From Myxococcales bacterium UBA1238 (GTDB taxonomy: Bacteria; Myxococcota_A; Bradymonadia; UBA7976; UBA1532), in NCBI GenBank assembly GCA_002309015.1, contig DBWM01000050.1:53524-94555 (forward strand): a stretch of DNA of 41,032 bases. The letters are read 5' to 3'. The notes below the pieces were generated by a model that was not told the DNA's origin, did no database searches, and saw nothing but the letters and a program-made list of their open reading frames with translations. This document shows positions 33,058 to 40,764 of the stretch, piece after piece. The position numbers were made by a program, and so were the translations under genes. Position 1 is the first letter of the stretch. Every line of letters begins with the position of its first letter.

Positions 33058-33903
33058 TTGCGAAGCACCATTTTTGTTCTGATGACCGTCTTCGCTTCGG
33101 GCGCATTTGCAGAGTCCCCGGCGGAAACCCCGGAAGAGGCCGCATCCTCTGCGGAATCTCAGGCGCATCGGGTCTCGCCCTTCGATCATTTGGGTCACAA
33201 CATGCTCTGGAGCGCCTTCGGCTGGCCGCTCGCATTTCACGTCGCCGGTGGCGGGGCAACCTATTTTCTTTCGACCAACGATTACGATCTCAGAGTCGCG
33301 CGATTTGCAGGAAGGCACGATGGCCTCGGATTTCAGCTGGGATTCGGCTCGGGCATGCTGATGGGCACCCTCTTTCCGTTCCTCGTTCCGGGCTATCTCT
33401 ATTTCGTGAGCGATGACAGCGAATTCAATGACACCGGCGCCGTCGCAATCCAGGCCACCGCCGTCGCATTCCTTTACAACAACATCCTGAAAGCGATCAC
33501 AGGCCGCGCGCATCCCGACGTCGAGAAGAACAGTAGCGAACGCTCGAGAGACTTCAAATGGGGCTTTTGGCGGCGCGGCGTCTTCTACGGCTGGCCCTCG
33601 GGACATTCGATGACCAACGCGGGGCTCGCGATGGGGATTGCAAGCTACAATCGAGAAAACCCATGGGTGGTGGCCGGTTGCAGCGTTTACGCGGGGTTCG
33701 TCGCGACGAGCATGGTGCTCGGTGCACAGGGCGAAGCGCACTGGCTCTCGGACGCGGTGGCCGGAACCCTCATGGGCGCATCTATCGGCTGGTACATCGG
33801 AAACACGTTCTATCAGGAGAAAAGGGGAGTCCAAAGCGCGGTCACGATCCTCCCGGTTTTCAGCGAGGATTATCAGGGGGTCATGCTTCAAATGGGCCTT
33901 TGA
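33058..33903 (+). CDS. secreted PAP2-superfamily phosphatase
   Basis: The 281-residue product starts at TTG 33058, chosen because AAAGGAG lies five bases upstream and the result is a clean signal peptide (RSTIFVLMTVFASGAFA). It is a PAP2/type-2 phosphatidic acid phosphatase: motif one KAITGRAHP, motif two GWPSGHS, motif three with the catalytic His in GEAHWLSDAVAG. About five hydrophobic segments surround these. Members dephosphorylate lipid phosphates such as phosphatidate or undecaprenyl diphosphate on the outer face of the membrane. It is embedded in the P-family array between P4 and P5, which suggests an envelope-related role for the array, but the link is inference. Confidence 0.88.
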   Translation: MRSTIFVLMTVFASGAFAESPAETPEEAASSAESQAHRVSPFDHLGHNMLWSAFGWPLAFHVAGGGATYFLSTNDYDLRVARFAGRHDGLGFQLGFGSGMLMGTLFPFLVPGYLYFVSDDSEFNDTGAVAIQATAVAFLYNNILKAITGRAHPDVEKNSSERSRDFKWGFWRRGVFYGWPSGHSMTNAGLAMGIASYNRENPWVVAGCSVYAGFVATSMVLGAQGEAHWLSDAVAGTLMGASIGWYIGNTFYQEKRGVQSAVTILPVFSEDYQGVMLQMGL

Positions 33904-33990
33904 GTTTCAGCCAGAGAACGCCTCAATGACGATGTAAGTAAAAAACACGATCGTTTTTGTGAATATACTCAGAAACGGAGGTGACCCGGG

Positions 33991-34593
33991 ATGCGTTTTC
34001 TCTTTAATCTCGCGATGTTATCAGCGCTTTCAGCAGGAACGGCAGCGGCTCAGGATCGGGTGTCGGAGCTCGAGGACAACGTCAACGCCGCAGGATACGC
34101 GCGAAGGAGCCGGCCGGCGTGCATGGGGGCTGAAGCCGGGATGGGGCTTTTGAGTGAAGCGCTGACCTTTGGAATCGGCTCTGGTCTGACGATGTTGGTC
34201 GATTCGTTTTATTTGGGTGACTTGCCTGCAATCATTTTTGGTTCGGGCATGATTTTGGTCACACCGGCCGTGATGGCCGCAGGCGTTTATTATGGCGGAA
34301 AATGGACGGGTGGCAGGGGCAGTCTCGGCTGGCCTATGCTGACTTCGTATTTGAGCGCTCTTGCGGGAGGCTCTGTTTTGCTTTTGACGGGGGCTTGCGA
34401 GTCTGCCGTGACGATGTGCTTCCGTCCCCCCGAAATTCTGCTTTACACCGCGCCGCTTTGGCCGCTGCTCGGTGCGATCGTGGGTTACGAGATTTCGGAT
34501 CACAAGGCGACCAACAAGTTAAAAGACAAGCGCAAAGGCTTGAAGCAGGCCGAAGAGCCTTTAATGATCAACCTGTTGACATTGCCGTTTTGA
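33991..34593 (+). CDS. P-family member P5
   Basis: The product has 200 residues. The signal peptide (LSALSAGTAAAQ) and DRVSELEDNVNAAGY are conserved, but the following block is altered to ARRSRPACMGAEAGMG, with a Cys replacing the usual LRI positions. The Gly-rich block is GGVYYGG-like (AGVYYGGKWTGGRGSLGW), and two further Cys (GACESAVTMC) sit in a predicted extramembrane loop. The end is YEISDHKAT, KDKRKG, EEPLM and LLTLPF. A near-perfect GGAGGTGA lies about seven bases before ATG. The Cys content is unusual within the family and could allow a disulfide. Confidence 0.8.
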   Translation: MRFLFNLAMLSALSAGTAAAQDRVSELEDNVNAAGYARRSRPACMGAEAGMGLLSEALTFGIGSGLTMLVDSFYLGDLPAIIFGSGMILVTPAVMAAGVYYGGKWTGGRGSLGWPMLTSYLSALAGGSVLLLTGACESAVTMCFRPPEILLYTAPLWPLLGAIVGYEISDHKATNKLKDKRKGLKQAEEPLMINLLTLPF

Positions 34594-34635
34594 ACGGAAG
34601 CGTTCGACGCATGTGCTGTTCTTGGGAATTCTGAA

Positions 34636-35283
34636 ATGCGTTTTCTTTTTAATCTCGCGGTGTTATCGACCCTGACGATTGGGACCGCTGCAGCTCAGGA
34701 TCGGGTCTCAGAGCTCGACGACGATGTCAACGCCGCAGGATTTGCGCGAAGGAGTATGCCTTTGCGAATCGGGGCCGAATTGGGCATGGGGCTTCTCGCA
34801 ACAGGGCTCAATGTCGGTGTCGCGTGGGGCATGGTTGGGCTCTCCGCATGGATGATGGACTCCGCCGACGATAAGCCCGGCTTGTTGGCTGGAGGGCTTG
34901 CGGTTGGAGGTGCCTATGTGGTGCCTTGGCTCATCCCCGCTGCGTTTGCGGGCGGCGTTTATTTGGGGGGCCGGCTGACGGGCGGTCGTGGCAGTTTTGG
35001 ATGGACCGTATTGGGTGCTTATGGTGGCGTTTTGCTGTCGCTTGGGGGATTCCTGGGAGCCTGGGCATTACATGACTTCGGTGTCGTTGACCGCGGTGTC
35101 CTCTTCGCGCAGCCCGATTGGCTCTTTTGGGCAGAGATGCTGACCATTCCGATTCTCAGCACGATTTTTGCCTACGAACGCTCAGATTCCGCAGCGACCG
35201 ATCGTTTGAAGAAGAAGCGAAAAGATGCGCTTAAAGCGGCCGAAGAACCAATGATGTTCAACTTATTGACGCTGCCGTTTTGA
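34636..35283 (+). CDS. P-family member P6
   Basis: At 215 residues this is the longest member. The signal peptide ends IGTAAAQ, followed by DRVSELDDDVNAAGF and ARRSMPLRIGAELGMG. The middle is longer than in other members and has an extra hydrophobic stretch (GLAVGGAYVVPWLIPAAFAGGVYLGG), then GGRLTGGRGSFGW, YERSDSAAT, KKKRKD and the LLTLPF end. The start is supported by full alignment with P4 and P5, though the upstream GGGAA is only a moderate ribosome binding site. Spacing to P5 is 42 bases and to P7 32 bases. Function unknown. Confidence 0.8.
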   Translation: MRFLFNLAVLSTLTIGTAAAQDRVSELDDDVNAAGFARRSMPLRIGAELGMGLLATGLNVGVAWGMVGLSAWMMDSADDKPGLLAGGLAVGGAYVVPWLIPAAFAGGVYLGGRLTGGRGSFGWTVLGAYGGVLLSLGGFLGAWALHDFGVVDRGVLFAQPDWLFWAEMLTIPILSTIFAYERSDSAATDRLKKKRKDALKAAEEPMMFNLLTLPF

Positions 35284-35315
35284 TTGCGTATGAAAGCCCT
35301 GGAGCATGTGAAACG

Positions 35316-35870
35316 ATGCATTTTCTTTTAAAAACAGCGATGTTATCGGCGATGGCGCTTGGTTCTGCGGCGGCTCAGGATCGGGTTTCGGAGCTCGAAG
35401 AAAACGTCAACGCTGCAGGATTTACGCGAAGGAGCATGCCTTTGCGGATCGGTGCTGAAGTTGGAATGGGGCTTTTGAGTGAGGCGCTGACATTTGGAGG
35501 CGGCCTGGTGAGCGATGCCACTGTGGGGGGTTACTCTGCGGCGGTGGTGGCTGCATTGGGCGGCCCCGCTCTCATTGCGGGCGGCGTTTATCTGGGAGGC
35601 CGCTGGACGGGCGGTCGTGGAGGTTTGGGATGGACTCTGTTGGGGGCTTATGGCGGACTTTTACCTTTGTTTGGAGCCGTCGTCGTCACCAACCCCTATA
35701 CCGATGGCTGGCCCATCTTCGCAGAAATACTGACGATTCCGCTGCTCAGCACCATTTTGGCGTATGAACTCTCGGATCGCTCTGCAACCAACAAGCTCAA
35801 AGACAAGCGCAAAAAATTGAAGCAGGCTGAAGAACCTTTGATGTTCCAGTTTTTGGCGATGCCGTTTTAA
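35316..35870 (+). CDS. P-family member P7
   Basis: The product has 184 residues from the ATG at 35316, chosen over an upstream in-frame start at 35280 because the signal peptide begins there (MHFLLKTAMLSAMALGSAAAQ) and GGAG lies 11 bases upstream. The blocks are DRVSELEENVNAAGF, TRRSMPLRIGAEVGMG, GGVYLGGRWTGGRGGLGW, YELSDRSAT, KDKRKK, EEPLMF and the LAMPF end. The variable middle is short. It is the last recognisable member of the array; a stand-alone FMN reductase follows after 74 bases. Confidence 0.8.
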   Translation: MHFLLKTAMLSAMALGSAAAQDRVSELEENVNAAGFTRRSMPLRIGAEVGMGLLSEALTFGGGLVSDATVGGYSAAVVAALGGPALIAGGVYLGGRWTGGRGGLGWTLLGAYGGLLPLFGAVVVTNPYTDGWPIFAEILTIPLLSTILAYELSDRSATNKLKDKRKKLKQAEEPLMFQFLAMPF

Positions 35871-35944
35871 TCGCGACTTGAATCGAAGTCTTGCATTTTG
35901 AAACAAATTCCATTACAGCCAAAACTCACTTATTGGAGGTTCTC

Positions 35945-36493
35945 ATGAAAAACGTACTTTTTATCGTCGGTTCGCTGCGCAAAAACGCGTTTAATGGGCA
36001 GCTCGCAAATCGCTTGGCCGCGTTTTTAAAGGATCGCGCAAACATCTCGTTTTTGGATTACAGCGACGTTCCTTTCTTTAGTCAGGACATCGAAGATCCC
36101 ACGCCCGAAGCGATCTTGCGGGTGCGCGCTCAATTGCAGGCAGCAGACGGCATCTGGATTTTTACGCCCGAATACAACGCGGCGGTGCCAGGCGCGTTAA
36201 AGAACCTGCTCGACTGGGTTTCGCGTCCCCTGGTTGCGGGCGATTTTTCGAGCGGAACGGCCGTGATGGGCAAAAAGGTGACCGTGAGCGGCGCCGGCGG
36301 CAAGAATGCGACGCAATCTGTTCGGGCGGAATTGGTCAGGCTTTTAAAGTTTATGCGCATGGAAGTGATCGCAGGCGAGGGAACCGGAATCGCGCTCGAC
36401 GGGGCCGCCTTTGCGAGCGATCAGCTTGCGATCTCTGCTGAATCCGAAAAAATGCTTCAAAATCAAGCAGATGCATTGTTGAAGGCGCTGTAA
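35945..36493 (+). CDS. NADPH-dependent FMN reductase-family protein
   Basis: The 182-residue product starts at the ATG at 35945 with GGAGG six to ten bases upstream; the open frame upstream is ignored. It has the flavodoxin-like fold of the SsuE/ArsH/ChrR group: FMN-phosphate loop GSLRKNAFNGQLAN (about 8-21), the second loop TPEYNAAVPGALKNLLDW, and SGAGGKNATQSVRAEL. Such enzymes reduce FMN, quinones or metals; the substrate here is not determined. It is followed by a strong hairpin with T-run, so it closes the transcript before the Met-rich/VWA/PurA-like cassette. Confidence 0.9.
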   Translation: MKNVLFIVGSLRKNAFNGQLANRLAAFLKDRANISFLDYSDVPFFSQDIEDPTPEAILRVRAQLQAADGIWIFTPEYNAAVPGALKNLLDWVSRPLVAGDFSSGTAVMGKKVTVSGAGGKNATQSVRAELVRLLKFMRMEVIAGEGTGIALDGAAFASDQLAISAESEKMLQNQADALLKAL

Positions 36494-36515
36494 GCCTCTC
36501 CAAATCCTACTTTCG

Positions 36516-36578
36516 TGAGCGAGATGAATTTTGTAAGGCTTTTGATTTAAAAGTTGCTCGCTCATCCCACGATTTTTT
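36516..36578 (+). terminator. terminator-like hairpin after the FMN reductase gene
   Basis: TGAGCGAG (36516-36523) pairs with CTCGCTCA (36557-36564), enclosing a second stem CTTTT/AAAAG (36539-36543 with 36549-36553). TTTTTT lies at 36573-36578, eight bases past the stem. The long loop is unusual but the position, 22 bases after the stop codon, fits a terminator. Confidence 0.55.
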
Positions 36579-36640
36579 AATTGCCTCCCTCGAAATCGTC
36601 CTTTATTCTGCCCATCGTTTGATTGCTCGGGAGGTTCGCT

Positions 36641-37225
36641 ATGTTTAATGGGCTCTTTGGAAAAATCGCAAGCGGGATGTGCCGGCTGACGCTCGACGGC
36701 GACATCGCGGTCAAAACCAGCAACGGCTACAAATCCTACAACGTCAAAGAAGGCGTACTCACCAATGTGACCAACTTCTGCTTCGACATCGGTGAGGAAT
36801 TCTTCTTTTTGATCCCCACAAACCAGGTCTCAGAAGGCGACATCATTCTGGTCGACGGCAAGCCCAAATGCGTCATCTCCTGCAACGGCAAGATCATCAC
36901 CGCCATCGACTACGAGTCGAGCGAAATCCGCCAGATTTTGCCCGAGCACCACGCCCTGATGGGCAACATCTATTTCTATGGCAAGATCGTCTCTATCTTT
37001 GGCAACACCAAGTTCATTAAGAGCCAAAAGGGGATCAGCCAGATGATGAAGATGATGATGCTTTCGTCGATGATGAAAGGTCAGCAGCAAGACAAAAACG
37101 GCATGGGCGGATTTTCGCAGATGCTCCCCATGATGATGTTCATGAACGATGGGGGCGGCGGATTCTCAAAGATGTTTGAAGGCTTGTTCGATCAAACCAG
37201 CGATAAAGAAGAAGGGGAGAAGTAA
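36641..37225 (+). CDS. unknown beta-rich protein with Met-rich tail, first gene of VWA/PurA-like cassette
   Basis: From the ATG at 36641 (GGGAGG seven bases upstream) the product has 194 residues; an in-frame TTG at 36623 is less likely. I know of no function. The first 125 residues alternate short hydrophobic strands and turns (GDIAVKTSNGYKSYNV, FFFLIPTNQVSEGDIILVDGK), suggesting a beta-rich fold. The last 70 are Met- and Gly-rich (MMKMMMLSSMM, MLPMMMFMNDGGGG) and end acidic. No signal peptide or membrane segment is seen. The stop lies two bases before the VWA gene, so the pair is coupled. A scaffold or Met-mediated binding role is speculation. Confidence 0.8.
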   Translation: MFNGLFGKIASGMCRLTLDGDIAVKTSNGYKSYNVKEGVLTNVTNFCFDIGEEFFFLIPTNQVSEGDIILVDGKPKCVISCNGKIITAIDYESSEIRQILPEHHALMGNIYFYGKIVSIFGNTKFIKSQKGISQMMKMMMLSSMMKGQQQDKNGMGGFSQMLPMMMFMNDGGGGFSKMFEGLFDQTSDKEEGEK

Positions 37226-37227
37226 AG

Positions 37228-38085
37228 ATGGGTGCTGGATCCTGGAGTCATGCAAAATTTGAGGCTTACAGCCGCAAGGCAGGCAAAACGGTTCGCGACG
37301 ATGGTACGGTTGAAAACCAGTCTTACACCGCGCGAGCCCTCGACCCGTTGCTCGATCCCAAGAATGTGGTTCGGGAATGCTGCAACAGCGCGGAACATCC
37401 CAACACCGTGCCCGTCATCCTCGCGCTCGATGTGACCGGATCCATGGGAGCGGCCTGCAAAAAGACCGCCGAAGCGCTTTCGGTGATCATGACCAATCTC
37501 TATAACTCCTTTAAAGACGTGGAGTTTTTGGTCATGGGCATCGGCGATCTCGCTTACGACGACGCGCCCATTCAGGCGAGCCAGTTTGAAAGCGACGTGC
37601 GCATCGCCGAGCAGCTCGACAAGATTTACATGGAGCACGGGGGCGGGGGCAACGGCTACGAGAGTTACACCGCAGCCTGGTATTTTGGCCTTCGCCACAC
37701 CAAGCTCGACGCCTACGACAAGCAGGGCCGCAAGGGCATCATCATCACCATGGGCGATGAGCCGCTCAATCCCTATCTGCCCAAGGGCCCCCTTTCCAAG
37801 GTCACAGGGGATTCGCTGCAGGCCGACGTCGAAACCGACGCGCTTTTCCTCGATGCGTCCAAGAAGTTCGAGATCTTCCATATCGCCATCGACGATTCTT
37901 CGAGCAGCTTCTCTTATTATCAAAAAGATATCAAAGAGAGCTTCAAGAAGGTTTTGGGCGATCGCCTCAAGATCTCGACCGTGAACGACTTGCCGAAGAT
38001 GATCGAGCAATGCATCGCAGAATCGATCGAGGGGACAGAGGGGGGAAGCGCTCCCAATGACTCCGATGGCGCCATCTCCTGGTAA
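37228..38085 (+). CDS. VWA-domain protein with intact MIDAS
   Basis: The product has 285 residues. After an N-terminal segment with a conserved-looking start (MGAGSWSHAKFEAY) comes a von Willebrand A fold: the first strand and MIDAS DVTGSMG with D68, T70 and S72 (residues 62-74), a GIGDLAYDDAP loop, and a Gly-rich GGGGNGYESYTAAW turn. IIITMGDEPLNPYLPK then carries the distal metal-site Asp. VWA domains with such a site bind a protein partner through a divalent metal. No signal peptide is present, so it acts in the cytosol. It is sandwiched with gaps of two bases and minus one base between the Met-rich protein and the PurA-like enzyme, implying equimolar production and a shared complex. Confidence 0.88.
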   Translation: MGAGSWSHAKFEAYSRKAGKTVRDDGTVENQSYTARALDPLLDPKNVVRECCNSAEHPNTVPVILALDVTGSMGAACKKTAEALSVIMTNLYNSFKDVEFLVMGIGDLAYDDAPIQASQFESDVRIAEQLDKIYMEHGGGGNGYESYTAAWYFGLRHTKLDAYDKQGRKGIIITMGDEPLNPYLPKGPLSKVTGDSLQADVETDALFLDASKKFEIFHIAIDDSSSSFSYYQKDIKESFKKVLGDRLKISTVNDLPKMIEQCIAESIEGTEGGSAPNDSDGAISW

Positions 38086-39221
38086 TGCCAAAGACCGCTC
38101 ACGTCATCATCGGCGCCAATTTCGGCGATGAAGGCAAAGGGATCATCTCCGCGCGCTGTGCTCAAAATGCCCCCGGTTCATGCTTAAGCATTCTGACCAA
38201 CGGGGGGGCCCAGCGCGCTCACACCGTCAAAACCGCAGGCCGATCCCATGTGTTCCAGCATTTTGGCAGCGGCAGCTTCTTTTCTCCCCACAGTTACTTT
38301 TGCAAAACGTTCATCTGTAATCCCATGCAATTTGCAATGGAATACAGGGAGTTAGAAGCGATCGGCATCTCTCCTGTCTGCTTTCGCCATCCGCTCTGCC
38401 GCTGGACCACGCCTTACGACATGATGGCCAACCAAATCCTCGAGCGCTGCAGGGGAGAAGCGCGCCACGGCAGTTGCGGGATGGGCATTTGGAACACGGT
38501 GCTCAGATTCGATCAAAAATGGGGGGCGGCCATACCGTTAAACGAATTTTTTGCGCATTCCCCCGAAGAACAGCGCCAGATTGTAGAATCGGTTCGCAAT
38601 TTTTATCCCATCGATTTCCGCTTGCCGCAAGCTGCGCTCTACAGGGATGTTTGGTTTTCGGAGGGACTCGTCGAGCATTTCCTTTGCGATCTGCAATTTT
38701 TTTATGATCACTGTAAGGAAGCGGACGAGCGCGAGCTCTTTTTGCAATACGATCAGCTGATCTTTGAAAACGGTCAGGGATTGCTCCTTTCGTCCGATGC
38801 CAAAAATGTGCATACGACGCCCTCCAATACGGGCTGCGAGATCGCGATTTCGCTTTTAAATCAGCTGGATACGTCCATCGATGTCACTTTCCACTATGTG
38901 ACGCGAACCTATTTAACCAGGCACGGTGCGGGGGCGCTTCAAAATGAGCAGCAGCGCCCCTCGATCAGCTCGTCTATCCGGGAAGATGAAACCAACCTCT
39001 ATAACGAATGGCAGGGCGGTCTGAGATTTGCGCCCCTCGACCTGCAAGACGTAACCTCCCGGATTTTAAACGATTATTCCAAAACGGAAGCGCTACAGCA
39101 TCAACGCAGGATTGTTCTCGACGTGACGCATCTGGACGAACTCGATCTCCGATCCGACCTTGAAGCCCTCGCGCAGCCTTCTTTTGATGCGATCACCTTT
39201 AGAGATCGCCCGGATGTCTGA
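38085..39221 (+). CDS. adenylosuccinate-synthetase-like (PurA fold) enzyme, atypical
   Basis: The 378-residue product has the GTP-binding PurA signature GANFGDEGKG with the catalytic Asp at D15 and the second catalytic His at H46 (NGGAQRAHT in place of the usual GGHNAGHT). RHGSCGMGI matches the GTTGRGIGP block, and FENGQG...HTTPSNTG matches the QGTMLD...TSSN block. RTYLTRHGAGA matches the AYTTRVGxGP block. It is 50 or so residues shorter than E. coli PurA, and the usual C-terminal Arg-rich aspartate-binding loop (TTGRxRR) is replaced by NEWQGGLRFAP. It may be a compact archaeal/phage-like lineage or an enzyme with another substrate. The ATG overlaps the VWA stop (TAATG) and has no ribosome binding site of its own, indicating translational coupling. 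Confidence 0.8.
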   Translation: MPKTAHVIIGANFGDEGKGIISARCAQNAPGSCLSILTNGGAQRAHTVKTAGRSHVFQHFGSGSFFSPHSYFCKTFICNPMQFAMEYRELEAIGISPVCFRHPLCRWTTPYDMMANQILERCRGEARHGSCGMGIWNTVLRFDQKWGAAIPLNEFFAHSPEEQRQIVESVRNFYPIDFRLPQAALYRDVWFSEGLVEHFLCDLQFFYDHCKEADERELFLQYDQLIFENGQGLLLSSDAKNVHTTPSNTGCEIAISLLNQLDTSIDVTFHYVTRTYLTRHGAGALQNEQQRPSISSSIREDETNLYNEWQGGLRFAPLDLQDVTSRILNDYSKTEALQHQRRIVLDVTHLDELDLRSDLEALAQPSFDAITFRDRPDV

Positions 39222-39258
39222 TACGTAAAAACGAACTGTGAGTGATGGACGGAGAATG

Positions 39259-40710
39259 ATGAAATCCACAGGAATGATGATGGCGTTCTTTCTCGCTCTG
39301 GGTGCAGGCTGCTCCCATTCCCAAAACGCTTCCGCCGACAAAGGCGGGATCCAGGCTCCTTCGGAAAGCACCGATATTCCGGATGCGGCTTTGAAAGATG
39401 CAGCGGGAGAGATGCCCAAAAATGCGCAACCTGTTGATTCTCCAAAAGAAATCGATCCTCTGGAGATCGCGGACTGGTGCAGGCCGGGCATGTCGGATCC
39501 GATCAGCGCAAAGGCATGGGCGGAAGGCAACAACGCGTTTGGCGTGAAGTTTTTGCGTCAAACCAGGGGCAACACCGTCTTTTCACCTTATTCGATCGAG
39601 CGCGCGCTCGGGATGGTGCTCGACGGTGCCTGCGGTTCTACGGCAAACGAGATGCTCGCGGCGCTGGAGCTGCCCGATGCAAAGCGGCTCAGCCTCTCGG
39701 GGCTCGAGGTCGATCGGGCGATGAAAGCCGTCAATCAAGACACGCTGCTCGAGATCGAAAACACCCTTTGGCCCGATCAAAGCCTGACGCTGCCTGAGGA
39801 CTATTTGACGCGCATCTCTGAAGGCTATCAAAACCGAACCTCCTTCCTGAATTATAAGGCAAACCCGGAATCGGCGAGGAACACCATCAACGATGCGATC
39901 GCAAAGAAGACCCACGACAGGATCAAAGAGCTGATTCCTAAGGATAATATTACTACATTGACAAAGCTCGTGCTCACCAATGCAGTCTATTTTAAATCCA
40001 AATGGTCTGATCCTTTCGAAGAATCAGATACTGTCGATGGGGATTTCTACAATTCAGACAAAAAGATCCAGACGAAGATCATGCATCGGACCGAATCCGG
40101 AGCTGTCTGTATTGGAAAAGATTTTGCATCTTATGATCTTCGGTTCAGATCAGAAAAGGATTCAGAAAAAAGAAATGATCAGAAGGGCGCATTTGTGATG
40201 CGCATCATTCTCCCCACCATTGACGATCAGCATCCCATGGAAAAGCGGACTGAACAGCTCGGCCATGTGGAAAAGCTTCTCACTGCAGATCTTACAGAAA
40301 ACTGCAAGTGGGAACCTTATGACCGTATCTTTTTGTCCATGCCCAAATTTAAACTGGCTCCAGAGACGATGAGTATTAAACAGAAACTAGAATCTTTGGG
40401 GATGAAGAAAGCCTTTACAGAGTTTGCAGAGTTTTATGCGATGCCTGATCAAACGCCCAAACCTGATACACTGACGCCCTATCTGAGATTCAGTGATGTC
40501 TTCCATAAAGCCTTTATAGAGATCGATGAAAAGGGTGGAGAAGCGGCTGCTGCAACCGCTGTCGTGATGCAGGAAGAAGGTATTGAGCCGATCATCGAAC
40601 GGCCCCAATTGCGGGAATATCACTTTACTGTCGATCACCCTTTCCTTTTCATGATCATCGAGCAATCTACGGGCGCGGCGATCTTTATGGGACGGGTGAC
40701 GGATCTGTAG
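39259..40710 (+). CDS. serpin-family protease inhibitor, lipoprotein form
   Basis: The 483-residue product starts at the ATG at 39259 (GGAG four bases upstream); ATG 39256 is an alternative. A lipoprotein signal ends in a lipobox-like LGAGC, followed by an acidic linker of about 70 residues. The serpin domain spans about 85-483: NTVFSPYSIERALGM, LVLTNAVYFKSKWSDPF, the FIEIDEKGGEAAAATAVV hinge, and the C-terminal HPFLFMIIE and GAAIFMGRV. The hinge is rich in small residues, as in inhibitory members. Counting from P17 at E424 puts P1 at E440 with Gly at P1'. It probably sits on the cell surface and protects against proteases of neighbours or a host. Base composition falls from GC-rich to AT-richer about halfway through. 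Confidence 0.92.
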   Translation: MKSTGMMMAFFLALGAGCSHSQNASADKGGIQAPSESTDIPDAALKDAAGEMPKNAQPVDSPKEIDPLEIADWCRPGMSDPISAKAWAEGNNAFGVKFLRQTRGNTVFSPYSIERALGMVLDGACGSTANEMLAALELPDAKRLSLSGLEVDRAMKAVNQDTLLEIENTLWPDQSLTLPEDYLTRISEGYQNRTSFLNYKANPESARNTINDAIAKKTHDRIKELIPKDNITTLTKLVLTNAVYFKSKWSDPFEESDTVDGDFYNSDKKIQTKIMHRTESGAVCIGKDFASYDLRFRSEKDSEKRNDQKGAFVMRIILPTIDDQHPMEKRTEQLGHVEKLLTADLTENCKWEPYDRIFLSMPKFKLAPETMSIKQKLESLGMKKAFTEFAEFYAMPDQTPKPDTLTPYLRFSDVFHKAFIEIDEKGGEAAAATAVVMQEEGIEPIIERPQLREYHFTVDHPFLFMIIEQSTGAAIFMGRVTDL

Positions 40711-40730
40711 AAGGGGATTCAGCTGCCTGC

Positions 40731-40764
40731 GGCCTGAAGGGTCAGGGAACATGCTGACCAGGCC
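40731..40764. terminator. stem-loop downstream of the serpin gene
   Basis: GGCCT (40731-40735) pairs with AGGCC (40760-40764), and inside it GGTCAG (40740-40745) pairs with CTGACC (40754-40759) around an eight-base loop, with a four-base bulge on one side. No T-run follows, though a weak AACC/GGTT hairpin with TTTTT lies at 40805-40826. The region separates the serpin from the convergent gene at the right edge and is otherwise empty. Confidence 0.45.

Noticed and set aside
33040..33891. A 283-codon open frame antisense to the PAP2 gene.
   Set aside because: The plus strand encodes all PAP2 motifs; the antisense product is charged, without recognisable domains or ribosome binding site.
37192..38091. 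A 299-codon open frame antisense to the VWA gene.
   Set aside because: The VWA protein has an intact MIDAS and coupled neighbours; the reverse frame is a composition artefact.
38085..39221. The PurA-like enzyme as PurZ of a 2-aminoadenine phage genome.
   Set aside because: The catalytic Asp is kept, and no phage polymerase, DatZ, MazZ or structural genes are in view.
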